From DASTPP01 sp035762175 (lineage in GTDB: Bacteria; Myxococcota_A; Polyangia; Polyangiales; Polyangiaceae), in assembly GCA_035762175.1 (NCBI GenBank), contig DASTPP010000333.1, forward strand, positions 1 through 64,000: 64,000 bases of DNA, read 5' to 3'. Position numbers and translations under genes: made by a program. Positions 15,738 to 24,655 of this stretch are shown one piece after another. Position 1 is the first letter of the stretch; every line of letters starts with the position of its first letter. The notes beneath the pieces are model-generated. The model did not search any database. It had not been told where the DNA came from and saw nothing but the letters and a program-made list of their open reading frames with translations.

Positions 15738-18154
15738 GGGGGGCTCCTCGTTGGGCGTAAGGGGGCGGGGGCCGGGGGGGGTGCGTCGGAGGCGTCGTCG
15801 AGCACCTCGCGCAGCTCTTCGCGCAAGATCTGCTCTTCGCGCACGCGCTCGGCCTGCAGGTTGCGCACGCGCGTCACCTGCTCCTCGCGGACTTCCCAGG
15901 CCTGCTCGACCGTGCCGACGTCGGCGCGCAGGACGATGTTCTTGAGCCGGTCGCGCACGAGGCCGAAGTTTCGCATGGCCACCTGCCCGACCACCAGGCG
16001 CGCCTCCTGGTCGAGCGACTCGAGCTTGGCGCTGTACGACGAGATGTTCGTCGCCTCGCGCTCGACCACGGCGCTGAGCTCGGCGGCGCGCTTCTGCACC
16101 TCGCCGTCGAGGTCGCGGCGCATCGCGAGCAGGCGATTCTCGGCCGCGTCGGCCTGCGCGAGCACGGGCGCGACGCGGCCCGCGTAGGCGGCGGCGTCGG
16201 ACCCGGCGGCGCCGCCCGAAACGAGCTGCACCTCTTGCTTGAGCTTGTCGCGGAAGGCGTTGCGCAGGTTCTCGTCGTCGACGAAGCGCTGGTCGCCGTA
16301 GCCCGCCTGCACCCGGCCGGCCTCGACGCCCTGGCGCACGCCCTCGATCTGCTCGCGGTAGCCCTTGAGGTCGCGCTCGCCGGCGGCGAGCTCGGCCTGC
16401 CACTGCTTGACCATGGCGGGGTTCTTGCCGGTCATGCTGTTCGCGTCGTTGACCATGCGCTTGAGGCCGTTGACGACGGCCTGCATCTGGTCGACCTCGA
16501 TCTGCAGCCGCTGCAGCTTCTGCGAGACGGCGTTCCACTGGCGCTGGGCGATGGCCTCGCGGGTGAAGAAGTCGGCGTCGGTGAGGGGCAGGCCCGCGAG
16601 CCGCTTGCCGAGCTCGCGGCGCTCTTGCCGCACCATCGCGAGCTCGCCCGAGACCTCGCGCGGCTCGGCGTCGTCGAGGCCCTCGGCGACGGTGCCCCGG
16701 GCGAGGGCGACGCGGTTGAGCAGCTGCACGAGCTTCTCGTCGCCGGCCTTGAGCTCGGGGAAGGCGCGCACCTTGTTCGAGGCGCCGAGCACGGTGCGCA
16801 GCTTGAAGATGAGCCGCTGCGACTTCTTGATGAGGTCCCGGCACTGCGAGACGTCGTCGAGCACGGCGAAGGCGCTCGCGCCGTCGCGCTCTTCGCGCGC
16901 GAGCTGCACGGCGAGCGGGGGCAGCTGCGAGGTCTCGTCGACGGTCGACAGCTCTTCTTGCGAGAGCATGTCGTAGTAGACGGCCGGGTCGGTCGTGCTG
17001 TTCAAGAAGCCGTCGACCCGCTCGCGCATCGGGTCGTACTCGCTGCGCACCGACTGGTAGGCGGCGAGCGCCTTGTCGAACTGGCCCGAGCGCAAGAGCA
17101 GGTCGGCGCGCAGCAGCGTGCCGTCGGCCATGTACGCGTTCTTCGGGTCGGCGATGGAGAGCACCTCGAGCGCGCGCGCGGCGCGGTCAGTGTCGCCGAG
17201 GCGCACGTAGACCCAGGCGAGCTCGTAGAGCGAGGCGCCGAACTCGGGCGACTGGCGGTCGACGTGGTTGTAGGCGTCGGCGGCCTCGAACCACTGGTCG
17301 GCCTCGTAGAAGAGCCGGCCGATGGCCATCCACGAGAGGTCGACGACCTGCTGGTGCTCGGCGGTGTCGGGCGGCAGCTGCGTCACCTGCCGGAAGGCCT
17401 CGATGGCGGCGGCGTAGCGCGAGGGGGGCGCCGGCGGCGGCGGCTCGCCCGGGGCGAGCTGCAAGGGCGGCGCCTTCGCCTGCGCCTCGCGCATGGCGAC
17501 GACGCCGAGCAGGTAGCGCGCCTGGTGGTAGTAGCCGTGCCCCGGCGGCACCGCCCCGGCCGAGGCGCGCGCGCCGTTGAAGTCGCGCCGCGCGACGAGC
17601 GCCTTCGCCCGCGCGTACTGCACGAGCGGGTCGCCCCCGAAGGGCCCCTGGTTCATCTTCAAGAGCTCGTCGAGGTCGGCCTCGTTCTGCTTGCGCAGCG
17701 CCACGTCGACCAGGCGCGCGTAGGCGCGCGGGGCGTAGGGCGCCATGCGCGGGTCGTCCGCCTTGTCGACCACCTTGCGGAACGAGCGCCGCGCCGAGAG
17801 CAGCTGGCGCGACTGGTAGTACGACTCGCCGAGCAGCATCAGCCCGTCGGGGTAGGCCGTGCGGTGGTCTTGGTGCCGCTCGACCAGCTCGTTCAGGACG
17901 TCGATCGCGCGCGGGTAGTCTTTCGCCCGGAAGAGCATCTCGCCGTCGGCGAGCCGCTGCTCGGCCGTCTTCTCGACCGTGCGCGCCTTGGCGATGATCT
18001 GCTGCACCGAGTCGGCCTCGCGCTCGGCGTAGCTCACCGCGCGCTGGGCCGCGCCCGGCGCCTCGCCGGCGCCCACGGCCCACGCCGGGCCCGCCGCGCC
18101 CGCCCAGGCGAGCAGCCAGGCGGCCGCCCGCGTCGCCTTGCCGAGGGGCCTCAT
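15266..18154 (-). CDS. exported TPR/coiled-coil protein, C-terminal frame runs into next gene
   Basis: The frame encodes 962 residues. A signal peptide (AAAWLLAWAGAAGPAWA) is followed by TPR repeats (residues about 65-380, for example YPDGLMLLGESYYQSRQLLS) and then a long coiled-coil part (about 470-795). The plausible protein ends near residue 800 (EVLDDASDAPPPAPAP). Beyond that the translation is Arg/Pro/Ala/Ser low complexity because it reads the start of the GltD-like gene out of frame, until a stop at 15266. Either there is a true 472-nt overlap or an indel near the run of eight G at 15774-15781. The ATG at 18154 overlaps the upstream TGA. Position suggests a partner of the GltD/E proteins; I do not know a specific homologue. 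Confidence 0.7.
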   Translation of the reverse strand: MRPLGKATRAAAWLLAWAGAAGPAWAVGAGEAPGAAQRAVSYAEREADSVQQIIAKARTVEKTAEQRLADGEMLFRAKDYPRAIDVLNELVERHQDHRTAYPDGLMLLGESYYQSRQLLSARRSFRKVVDKADDPRMAPYAPRAYARLVDVALRKQNEADLDELLKMNQGPFGGDPLVQYARAKALVARRDFNGARASAGAVPPGHGYYHQARYLLGVVAMREAQAKAPPLQLAPGEPPPPAPPSRYAAAIEAFRQVTQLPPDTAEHQQVVDLSWMAIGRLFYEADQWFEAADAYNHVDRQSPEFGASLYELAWVYVRLGDTDRAARALEVLSIADPKNAYMADGTLLRADLLLRSGQFDKALAAYQSVRSEYDPMRERVDGFLNSTTDPAVYYDMLSQEELSTVDETSQLPPLAVQLAREERDGASAFAVLDDVSQCRDLIKKSQRLIFKLRTVLGASNKVRAFPELKAGDEKLVQLLNRVALARGTVAEGLDDAEPREVSGELAMVRQERRELGKRLAGLPLTDADFFTREAIAQRQWNAVSQKLQRLQIEVDQMQAVVNGLKRMVNDANSMTGKNPAMVKQWQAELAAGERDLKGYREQIEGVRQGVEAGRVQAGYGDQRFVDDENLRNAFRDKLKQEVQLVSGGAAGSDAAAYAGRVAPVLAQADAAENRLLAMRRDLDGEVQKRAAELSAVVEREATNISSYSAKLESLDQEARLVVGQVAMRNFGLVRDRLKNIVLRADVGTVEQAWEVREEQVTRVRNLQAERVREEQILREELREVLDDASDAPPPAPAPLRPTRSPPCPASRAPAAPPAPAARRAGAAPRSRRSPSRSSPPSPSRPPRSPRAAPPPPRPPRPPAAPAPPPPRAPRPAARRAPAPPPPARRPSSPRPSPPPPRPAPPPSSAAPPRRRRRRRPRRSSRSSATAARWPTTSATRATSATPSPRSSSTTTKSAGAAS

Positions 18155-19116
18155 GGCGCCTTTTTGCCCCCCGCCCCCGCGCCGATCGAGAAGCCCGCCC
18201 CCGCGCTCGCCGCCCCCGCGGCCGCGCCCCCCGACGCCGAGCCGCCGCCGGTCGCGGCCGGGGCCGCGGGCGCGCCGGGCGCCGCGGGGCCCTGCGGCAC
18301 GCCCGGCAGCGGGCCCTGGATGCCGGTCGTCACCTTCTCGAAGAAGCGGATCGCCGGCCGCTCTTCGAGCGGCGTCGTGACGCCGCCCTTCTCGTAGCCG
18401 ATGACCTGCAGCGTCATCGTCTTGCCCTCGGTCGCCGTGAACGAGTGCGTCGAGCGGACCTCGAACTTGTAGCCCTTCAGGTACGAGAAGACGCCGTAGC
18501 CGTTGCCCTGCAGCTGCAAGAGCACCTGCACGGTGTGGTCGCCCGGCGGGATCGAGCCGGCGAAGATGGGGATCGTCGGCTGGTCGCTCAGCGCCCCCGT
18601 GTCGTCGGCCTTGTTGTACTGCACCGCCCCGTCGAGCACGAAGAGCGCCCGGATCAGCCGGAAGGCGCTCGACATCTCGTTCTGGAACTGGATGTCGGCC
18701 CGGCTGCCGCCGACGCCGCCCGAGAGCACCGTGTCGCTGAGCAGCGACAGGCGCGTGTGCGAGCGCCGAATCTGCTCTTTCAGCTCGTCGACCCGCTGCT
18801 CGAGGTCGCGCAGCCGCACGACGTAGGTCTGCCCGTCCATCGCGGTCGCCCCGCCCGCCGAGCCCGCCGGCGCGGCCCCCGCCCCGAAGGTCGCGGCCGC
18901 CGGCTGCGCCCCGCCCCCGAAGCTCGCCCCCGCCGCCGTGCCGGCCGTCGCGGCCCCGGCCGCCGTCGCCGTCGCGCCGGCGCGCGCGGCGGCCCCGGAG
19001 GCGGCCGGCGCCGGGCCGCCCCGCCCCCCCGCCCCTTGCTGGGCGAAGGCCAGAGGGCCCATGGCCAGGGCGGAAACGAGCAAAAACCCGACTAGCGGCT
19101 TACGGAGAGGATTCAT
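18151..19116 (-). CDS. exported Ala/Pro-rich protein, first gene of the Glt-type operon
   Basis: This 321-residue protein has a signal peptide (LVGFLLVSALAMGPLAFA). An Ala/Gly linker leads to a coiled-coil segment about residues 90-120 (VRLRDLEQRVDELKEQI). A beta-rich domain follows (about 140-265, GSIPPGDHTVQVLLQLQGNGYGVFSYLKGYKFEVRS in part), and the tail is low complexity. Proteins like this are sometimes mislabelled dihydrolipoamide acetyltransferase because of their Ala/Pro linkers, but no lipoyl or catalytic motif is present. The ATG at 19116 has GAGG upstream and a candidate promoter at 19193-19223. Its TGA overlaps the next start as ATGA. It is likely periplasmic; its role in the TPR complex is unknown. 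Confidence 0.75.
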   Translation of the reverse strand: MNPLRKPLVGFLLVSALAMGPLAFAQQGAGGRGGPAPAASGAAARAGATATAAGAATAGTAAGASFGGGAQPAAATFGAGAAPAGSAGGATAMDGQTYVVRLRDLEQRVDELKEQIRRSHTRLSLLSDTVLSGGVGGSRADIQFQNEMSSAFRLIRALFVLDGAVQYNKADDTGALSDQPTIPIFAGSIPPGDHTVQVLLQLQGNGYGVFSYLKGYKFEVRSTHSFTATEGKTMTLQVIGYEKGGVTTPLEERPAIRFFEKVTTGIQGPLPGVPQGPAAPGAPAAPAATGGGSASGGAAAGAASAGAGFSIGAGAGGKKAP

Positions 19117-19654
19117 CCAAGAACCTCGTCAGTGGAGGGAGAAAACCCCCGACAGCACTGCACGCCCTGGACCCGTCCGAAGGCTAGGGCAGAGTGTAGC
19201 AAACGCCTCGGCGAAGGGCCCAACCCGGGCCCCGCCGGCCAAAATGCGCGAAAATGACGGAGTTTCGTTGGGGAAGGTCGCCCTTCGACGCCATGCAGCG
19301 CGGCCAGCGTAGCAGAGTTTTTCGGGCCCGCGCATGCCTCTGCCCGCCTACCTTTGGCTTCCTTGGCCCTCGTTCGTTGAGTAGCCCGTGGGCGCGTAGG
19401 CGCGCGTTAGCACGCGCGCGCGTCGAGGCAAGCGGGTCGGGGCGTACAAGTTCGAGGCCGGGGGGCCTGGGTCGGGGCCTTCGTATGCAGGGGCTTGGGG
19501 TTCGGCAGAGGGCGTGTACTAAGCTGCGCCCGACGATGAGGTCTGGGCGCCGCAGCAACCGAGGGGGCCACCCCAGCCGGCCGGGGGGCCGAGAGGCCGC
19601 GCCCGGGCGGCGGCGGTCGGAGACCGTCCCGGCGCCTGGTGCGTCCATCAGGGC
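19117..19654. other. divergent intergenic region
   Basis: These 538 bases separate the minus-strand Glt-type operon from the plus-strand sigma factor. No gene is supported. The part near 19240-19330 is poorer in GC and contains the direct repeat AAAATG.CGCG.AAAATG. Besides the minus-strand candidate promoter at 19193-19223, the plus strand has TTGGGG (19495-19500), 16 nt, then TACTAA (19517-19522), a weak sigma-70-like signal for the sigma factor gene. No GGAAC-type ECF element was seen upstream of the sigma gene itself. Confidence 0.4.
19193..19223 (-). promoter_or_regulatory. candidate sigma-70 promoter of the Glt-type operon
   Basis: The minus strand reads TTGGGC (19223-19218), 19 nt, then TACACT (19198-19193), preceded by TGC, making an extended -10. 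The spacer is longer than optimal, so support is moderate. It lies about 75 nt upstream of the ATG at 19116. Confidence 0.35.
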
Positions 19655-20353
19655 GTGCAGAACGCCGTGCTCTGGCTGCCCGCAGGGGCCGAAGCGCCCC
19701 GGCCACCGGCCCGGCGGGCGGGAAGGCTGAGGCTCGTGGCCCGCGACCCCTTCGAGTCGGTCGGCGACGAGGTGCTGATGCGCCGCTACCAGCACGGCGA
19801 CGCCGCCGCGTTCGCCGCGCTGATGCGCCGGCACCTCAACGGCGTTTACAATTTTCTCGCCCGCCAGGTGGGCGGCCGCTCGGCCGTCGCCGAAGACCTC
19901 GCCCAAGAGGTCTTTCTTCGGGTCGTCGAGCGCGCGCGCGAGTTCAAGCACGAGGCGCGCTTCTCGACCTGGCTCTACACGATCGCGCGAAACCTCGCCA
20001 TCGACCACCTGCGCAAGGCCTCGCTGCGGCGCCACCCCTCGCTCGACGAGCAGCACCCGGCCACCGGCACCACCCTCGGCGAGCGCGTGGTCGACGTGCA
20101 CCCGGGCGCGTCGGGCGAGCGCATGGCGGCCGCGTCCGAGCTCGGCGAGCGCATCGGCCGGGCCCTCGAGGCGCTGCCCGAAGAGCAGCGCGAGGTCTTC
20201 CTGCTGCGCGAGGTGGCGCGCCTGCCCTTCCAAGAGATCGCCGCCATCACGGGGGCCCCGGAGAACACGGTCAAGAGCCGGATGCGCTACGCCCTCGAGC
20301 GCCTGCAGCAGGGGCTCGAAGACTACGCGGACGAAGCCCGCTCGCTGCGCTAA
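19655..20353 (+). CDS. ECF-type RNA polymerase sigma factor
   Basis: This protein of up to 232 residues has sigma region 2 (AAFAALMRRHLNGVYNFL, DLAQEVFLRVVER, FSTWLYTIARNLAIDHLRK) and region 4 (LEALPEEQREVFLLREV ... ENTVKSRMRYALERLQ). Both start options are GTG: 19655 (longest) and 19736. The latter is preceded by a GAAGG/GAGG sequence and begins near the conserved DPFESVGDEVLMRRY, so it may be the real start. The anti-sigma gene begins 22 nt downstream, the usual arrangement for membrane-anchored anti-sigma control. It may direct the GGAACCT-N15-GTCGAA promoter in front of the gltG-like gene, but that link is inference. Confidence 0.9.
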   Translation: MQNAVLWLPAGAEAPRPPARRAGRLRLVARDPFESVGDEVLMRRYQHGDAAAFAALMRRHLNGVYNFLARQVGGRSAVAEDLAQEVFLRVVERAREFKHEARFSTWLYTIARNLAIDHLRKASLRRHPSLDEQHPATGTTLGERVVDVHPGASGERMAAASELGERIGRALEALPEEQREVFLLREVARLPFQEIAAITGAPENTVKSRMRYALERLQQGLEDYADEARSLR

Positions 20354-20375
20354 GACTGAGGGACAGGTCGTAACC

Positions 20376-21698
20376 ATGGACTGTGAAGGTTTTGACGGTG
20401 TGGCGCTCGACCTCGTCGACGACGACGGGCGGCGGGACGCGAGGGCGGTCGAAGACGCCAAGCGTCACGCCGAGGGCTGCACGCGCTGCGCCGCGGCGCT
20501 CCGGTCGCTGCGGGCGGCGCGCGAGGCGGTGCGGCTGCCCCCCCTCGCGCTGCCCGACGGGCTCGAGGCGCGCATCCTGGCGGCGGCCCGGCGGCGCGAG
20601 CGCGAGGCGCGCTCGGGCTGGTGGCAGCGGCTCGACCTCTTCATCTCCCGGGCCGGGGCGTACGCCATGCGGCCGCAGCCGGCCATGGCGCTCGTGCTCT
20701 TGCTCATGGTGGGCTCGAGCCTCTTTCTGCTGCGCGCCCGGCCCGAGGGGCTCTCGCGCGTCTCGGTCACCGAGCGGGGCGTGCCCATCCCGCGGGCGGC
20801 CGAGAAGGGCGAGGCGGCCCCCGAGTCGGCCGCCCCGGCCGCGGCCTCGGCCGCGCCGGCCCCGACCGCGATCGCGCAGCGCGACGAAGAGCGCAACGTC
20901 GCCAAGATGGAGGGCGCGCGCGACGGGCGCGAGCGCGGGGGCTCCGACACGCCCGCGCCCAAGGGCGCCGCCGAGTCCGACGGGCCGAGCGCCCTGCGCG
21001 AGTTCTCGCCCGCCCCGCCCCGCCCGGCCGAGGCGCCGCCCGCCGTCGCGGCCGCGCCCGCACCGCCGCCGGCGGCGGCGATGGGCCGCGCCGACGCGGC
21101 CGCCGCCCAGGCCGCGCCCGGCGTGGCCGCGACGGCCACCGCCACCGCCACCGCGACGCCGAGCGCCGACGCGACCTTCAGCACCGCGATGGACGACTAC
21201 AAAGCCCGGCGCTTCGCCGAGGCCCAACGCGGCTTCGACCTCATCGTCAGCGAGGGCGGCGCCCAGGCCCCGCTCGCCGCGCTCTACGCCGCGCGCTCGG
21301 TGCGCTACACCGCGGGCTGCAGCGCCGCCGTGAACCGCTTCGACTCGGTGGCCAACCGCTTCACCGGCACGAGCATCGCCGCCGAGGCCATGTGGGAGGG
21401 CGCGCTCTGCTACCGCGAGCTCGGCCAGTACGACCGCTCGCGCCAGCTCTACCTCGCCCTGCGCCGCGTCGCCGGCTACCGCGAGCGGGTCGACCGCGAG
21501 CTCGCCGAGCTCGACCAGCGGCCCGCCGTCGGCGGCGGCGGCGCCCGGCCCGGCGTGCCCGCGCGCGCGGCCCCCGCCCCCCGGCCCGCCGCGCGGCCGG
21601 CCGCCGAGCCGCAAAACGCCGAGTTCGCCGCCCCGCCGCCCCACCGGCCCGCCTCGCCCGCGCCGCCGCCCAACGCCGACGTCGAACGCGCGCGCTGA
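20376..21698 (+). CDS. zinc-finger (zf-HC2) anti-sigma factor with membrane helix and TPR tail
   Basis: The protein has 440 residues. The N-terminal cytoplasmic part carries the anti-sigma zinc motif His31-x3-Cys35-x2-Cys38 (HAEGCTRC). A single membrane helix lies at about 103-119 (AMALVLLLMVGSSLFLL). The periplasmic part has a long Ala/Pro linker and then two or three TPR-like repeats (about 270-370, DDYKARRFAEAQRGFDLIV; EGALCYRELGQYDRSRQLY), with a Pro/Ala-rich end. The family binds and inactivates the partner sigma factor encoded just upstream and releases it on an envelope signal. The periplasmic TPR tail suggests that signal is a protein contact. GGACAGG precedes the ATG. Confidence 0.85.
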   Translation: MDCEGFDGVALDLVDDDGRRDARAVEDAKRHAEGCTRCAAALRSLRAAREAVRLPPLALPDGLEARILAAARRREREARSGWWQRLDLFISRAGAYAMRPQPAMALVLLLMVGSSLFLLRARPEGLSRVSVTERGVPIPRAAEKGEAAPESAAPAAASAAPAPTAIAQRDEERNVAKMEGARDGRERGGSDTPAPKGAAESDGPSALREFSPAPPRPAEAPPAVAAAPAPPPAAAMGRADAAAAQAAPGVAATATATATATPSADATFSTAMDDYKARRFAEAQRGFDLIVSEGGAQAPLAALYAARSVRYTAGCSAAVNRFDSVANRFTGTSIAAEAMWEGALCYRELGQYDRSRQLYLALRRVAGYRERVDRELAELDQRPAVGGGGARPGVPARAAPAPRPAARPAAEPQNAEFAAPPPHRPASPAPPPNADVERAR

Positions 21699-21717
21699 GC
21701 GCGCCGCGCGGCGGCCG

Positions 21718-21752
21718 CCCGCGGCCGGGGCCGCGGCGCCGGCCCCTCGCCC
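21718..21752. terminator. GC-rich hairpins between convergent genes
   Basis: The sequence after the anti-sigma gene contains GCGGCC-GG-GGCCGC and GGGGCC ... GGCCCC stems. They lie between the TGA at 21696-21698 and the minus-strand stop of the PilZ gene at 21786. No T-tract is present. Confidence 0.35.
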
Positions 21753-21785
21753 GGCGCGCCGCGGCGGGGCCTTCGGCCGCGCGAG

Positions 21786-22181
21786 CTACGACGCGGCTTC
21801 GCGCAGATACGCGATGGTGCGCACGGCCTGCACGACGCGCTCGCGGTCGTCGTACGAGAGGTCGACGAGGCGCACGCCCATGCCCGGGTTCGGGTTGTCG
21901 CCGAGCACGCGCAAGGGGTTGAGCCACTGCACCTGACCGGACAACGTGAAGGGGCCCATGTCGCGCGGCGCGAAGCGCAGCGTCACGTGCATGCCGATGC
22001 CGAGCGGCTTCAACGTGCGGATGAAGATGCCGAGCGCCGAGATGTTCGAGAGCGACGCATACAAGAAGTTGCCCTCGTCGTCGCAGTCGACAAACCAGAT
22101 GGGCTCTCGCTCGCTGCGGCGGTCGCCGTCGCCCTCGCACGGGGCCCTCGGGGCGTCAGGCGGATCGCTCGACGACGACAC
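21786..22181 (-). CDS. PilZ-domain protein
   Basis: This 131-residue single-domain protein belongs to the myxobacterial PilZ type. The c-di-GMP-binding signature is visible: an RxxxR motif (RRSER near residue 21) and the D/NxSxxG motif as NISALG (about 46-51). The beta-barrel strands GMHVTLRFA and LSGQVQWLNP follow, and then NPGMGVRLVDLS. It starts at a GTG (22181). Such proteins sense cyclic di-GMP and often act in motility or polysaccharide production, which fits the genes around it. The partner and output are not known. Its stop is 85 bp from the convergent anti-sigma gene. Confidence 0.85.
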   Translation of the reverse strand: MSSSSDPPDAPRAPCEGDGDRRSEREPIWFVDCDDEGNFLYASLSNISALGIFIRTLKPLGIGMHVTLRFAPRDMGPFTLSGQVQWLNPLRVLGDNPNPGMGVRLVDLSYDDRERVVQAVRTIAYLREAAS

Positions 22182-22231
22182 GAACCACGTGCTAGCTCGG
22201 TCACGCGCGGGTGTACAGCGCCGAGGCGCGC

Positions 22232-24655
22232 TCAGCGCACGCGCACCCGCCCGGCTTCGACGCGGTCGTCGTCGTGGCCGCCCCGCGTCACCGGCAGGCG
22301 CCCGTCGCCCCGGTAAAAGCCCAAGAAGAGCGGGTGAACGCCGGGTGCAAAATTCGGTTCGAGGCGCAGCGTCGACCGGTCCGTGATGATGTCGCCCGCC
22401 TGCCAGAGCGTCATCGGGTAGGCCTCGAGTTCGTGGTCGGCGGTGTGGCGTTGTGCCCCACCTTCTAGGTGCACCAAGGCGCGCCAGGGCAAGGCGGGCG
22501 TCGAAAGAACACGGTAATAGGCGCGAAGCACGTACGTTCGGCCCCTCGTGACGGCCTCGGCGGGGGTAACGTCGTCACTTTCGTAAAGATCCCAGCCGAG
22601 CGCCTCGATCTCGTCGCCGAAGCGGGCCTCGAGCGGGTGCGCCGGCCGGGGCGGCTCGTCGCCGACGAAGCGGGCGAGGGGCGTCGCGTTCGTCTCGCCC
22701 TCGCGCAACGAGCTCGCCGCGAGGTGCACGTGTCCCGAGCTCGCGTCGAGCAGGGGCAGGTTGCGCCCCCCCTCGCCCTCGCGCCGGGCCCGCCAGAGGG
22801 CGTTGAGCTCGGGCAGTTCGGCGGCCCGCACGAGCAGCCAGCGCCGCGCGGGCGGCTCGGCCCCCTCGAGCCAGGCGAGGGCGGAGGCCGCGTCGACGAA
22901 GGTGCGCGCGCCGGGCTCGCCGAAGTAAGCCGGCGAGCGCGACGCGACGCCCCAAAGGCCGAGCGGCTCGTTCTCGAGGCGCGACCGGCGGTACGCGGCG
23001 ATGGCCCCGCGGGGCGACCAGCGCGCCGAGAGCTCGGGGTAAAGAAGGAGGCAGGGCGCGAGCGCCGCGAGGGCGCCGCCGGCGAGGGCGAGCCGGTCGC
23101 GACGCACGGCGCGTCCGAGCAGGGCGCGGGCGCGCGAGCGGGCAGACCAGGCCGGCGCCAGCGCGAGCAAGAAGGGGGGGGCGGCGAGCGCGGCCGAGAG
23201 GGCCCAGAGCGAGGACGCGCGGCGCGCGAAGCCCTCGGGCAGCGTCGCGCCCGGCAGCAGGCAGGCGTCGAGCGTCGCGTCGGGCAGGCGCGCGAAGTCG
23301 AGCGCGAGGAGCGCGAGCCAGGCGGCCGTCGCGAGGGCCGCCGTGCGCAGGGGGGCGCGGCGGCGGCCGAGCTCGTCGAGGGCGAGCGCGAGCGCGGCGG
23401 CGAGCAGGCCCGTCCCGACGAAGGGCAAGGGGCCGGTCGTGGGCGCGAGCCAGGCGTGGGCGGCGTACGCCGCGCAGGCGCCGAGCGCGAGGGCGATGCG
23501 GACGCGCGCGACGCGATCGTCGCCCGCGCCGCGCGCCCGCGCCGGGGGCGAGGCGAGCCAAGCGAAGGCGGCGGGCAAGAGGGCGCTCCAGGGGAAGAGC
23601 CCGTGGCCGAGCGGCCGCAAGGTCTGCTCGAAGGTCGGGTAGCGCAGCCCCTCGAAGGCCGCCGCGCCGAGCGCGTACGAGAAGCGGGCGGGCGTCGCGC
23701 GGGCGAGGGCGTAGGCGCCGGCCGCGAGCGCCGCCGCGCCGCCGGCGAGCGCCGCGGCCGCGAGCGCGCGGCTCCGGGGGGGCGGCGCGGCGGGCGCGAG
23801 ATCGCGCGTCAGGTAGGCGGCGGCCCCGGTGCCGAGGAGCGGCACGGCGAGCCCGAACACGGCGCCGCGGCAGGCGAAGCCCGCCCCGAGGCCCGCGGCG
23901 GCCACGAGCGCCCAGCCGGCCGCGCGGGGGCCGGAGGCCCGCTCGTCGAAGAGCAGCACGCTCAGGCCGGCGAAGGCGGCGACGAGCGCGGCCATGGCCA
24001 TCGCCTCGCCGGTCGCGCTACGGCTCTGCACGGCGTAAAGCGGCATCGTCGCGAGGATCCACGCCGCGTGCGCGGCGGCGCGCGGCCCGGCGACCCGGCG
24101 CGCCCAGAGCCAGAGCGCGGCGAGCCCGGCGACGCCGGCGAGCGCGAGCGGGGCGCGGGCCGAGACGAGGCCGAGGCCGGCGAGGCGCTGCGCGAGGGCG
24201 GTCGCGAGGGCGGGCAGCTCGCCGCGCCCGACGTCGCCGAGCGTGGGCAGGCGGTTCTCGGCGCCGGCGAGCGCGAGCCAGGGGGCGTCGAACAGGTGCA
24301 GCGCCGCGCGGCGCGCGACGTCGACGGCGTTGAGCTCGGAGGGGTCGCCGAGGCCGGCGAGGGCCGCGGGGGCGGCGAGCAAAGCGGCGGGCAGGGCGAG
24401 GCCGAGCGCGAGCTCGGCGGCGGAGGGCCGGGGCGGGGCGTGGGGCGCGGGCACGGGGCGGGCAGCGGCGGGGGCGCGCGGGGGCCGACGCGTAGCCCGG
24501 GCGGGGGTGCGGGGCAGCAAAAAAGCCGCCCCGGGGCCGTGCGGCGCGGCGGGCCGCCACGCCGCGGGCGGGCGCGGGGCGCGGGCCGGGCGGGCGGTTC
24601 GGGGCGCCGCGCCCTTCAGTCCGGGGGCCGTCTCCGGTAGGGGTGGAGCCGCCAT
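22232..24655 (-). CDS. GT39/ArnT-like multi-spanning membrane glycosyltransferase
   Basis: This protein of up to 807 residues has a Pro/Arg-rich N-terminus, then about ten to twelve hydrophobic helices in the first 500 residues. The soluble C-terminal part is about 250 residues. The first large loop has GDPSELNAVDVARRAALH, where an acidic residue follows the first helix as in dolichyl-phosphate-mannose or undecaprenyl-phosphate-sugar transferases (PMT/ArnT). YAVQSRSATGEAMAMAALV resembles the family's RYATGE-type segment. It would move sugars from a lipid carrier on the periplasmic side; the acceptor is unknown. The start is uncertain. The ATG at 24655 overlaps the era start as CATG, and a GTG at 24454 just before the first helix is an alternative. 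Confidence 0.7.
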   Translation of the reverse strand: MAAPPLPETAPGLKGAAPRTARPARAPRPPAAWRPAAPHGPGAAFLLPRTPARATRRPPRAPAAARPVPAPHAPPRPSAAELALGLALPAALLAAPAALAGLGDPSELNAVDVARRAALHLFDAPWLALAGAENRLPTLGDVGRGELPALATALAQRLAGLGLVSARAPLALAGVAGLAALWLWARRVAGPRAAAHAAWILATMPLYAVQSRSATGEAMAMAALVAAFAGLSVLLFDERASGPRAAGWALVAAAGLGAGFACRGAVFGLAVPLLGTGAAAYLTRDLAPAAPPPRSRALAAAALAGGAAALAAGAYALARATPARFSYALGAAAFEGLRYPTFEQTLRPLGHGLFPWSALLPAAFAWLASPPARARGAGDDRVARVRIALALGACAAYAAHAWLAPTTGPLPFVGTGLLAAALALALDELGRRRAPLRTAALATAAWLALLALDFARLPDATLDACLLPGATLPEGFARRASSLWALSAALAAPPFLLALAPAWSARSRARALLGRAVRRDRLALAGGALAALAPCLLLYPELSARWSPRGAIAAYRRSRLENEPLGLWGVASRSPAYFGEPGARTFVDAASALAWLEGAEPPARRWLLVRAAELPELNALWRARREGEGGRNLPLLDASSGHVHLAASSLREGETNATPLARFVGDEPPRPAHPLEARFGDEIEALGWDLYESDDVTPAEAVTRGRTYVLRAYYRVLSTPALPWRALVHLEGGAQRHTADHELEAYPMTLWQAGDIITDRSTLRLEPNFAPGVHPLFLGFYRGDGRLPVTRGGHDDDRVEAGRVRVR

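Noticed and set aside
11706..16187. A 1493-codon plus-strand frame opposite the GltD-like gene
   Set aside because: No domain, start site or codon pattern of its own; antisense shadow in a very GC-rich gene.
18151..19116. Dihydrolipoamide acetyltransferase
   Set aside because: Similarity is limited to Ala/Pro linkers; no lipoyl-lysine motif or HxxxDG catalytic motif, and the protein has a signal peptide.
22469..24640. A 723-codon plus-strand frame opposite the GT39-like gene
   Set aside because: Arg/Gly/Glu low complexity; the minus strand has clear membrane helices.
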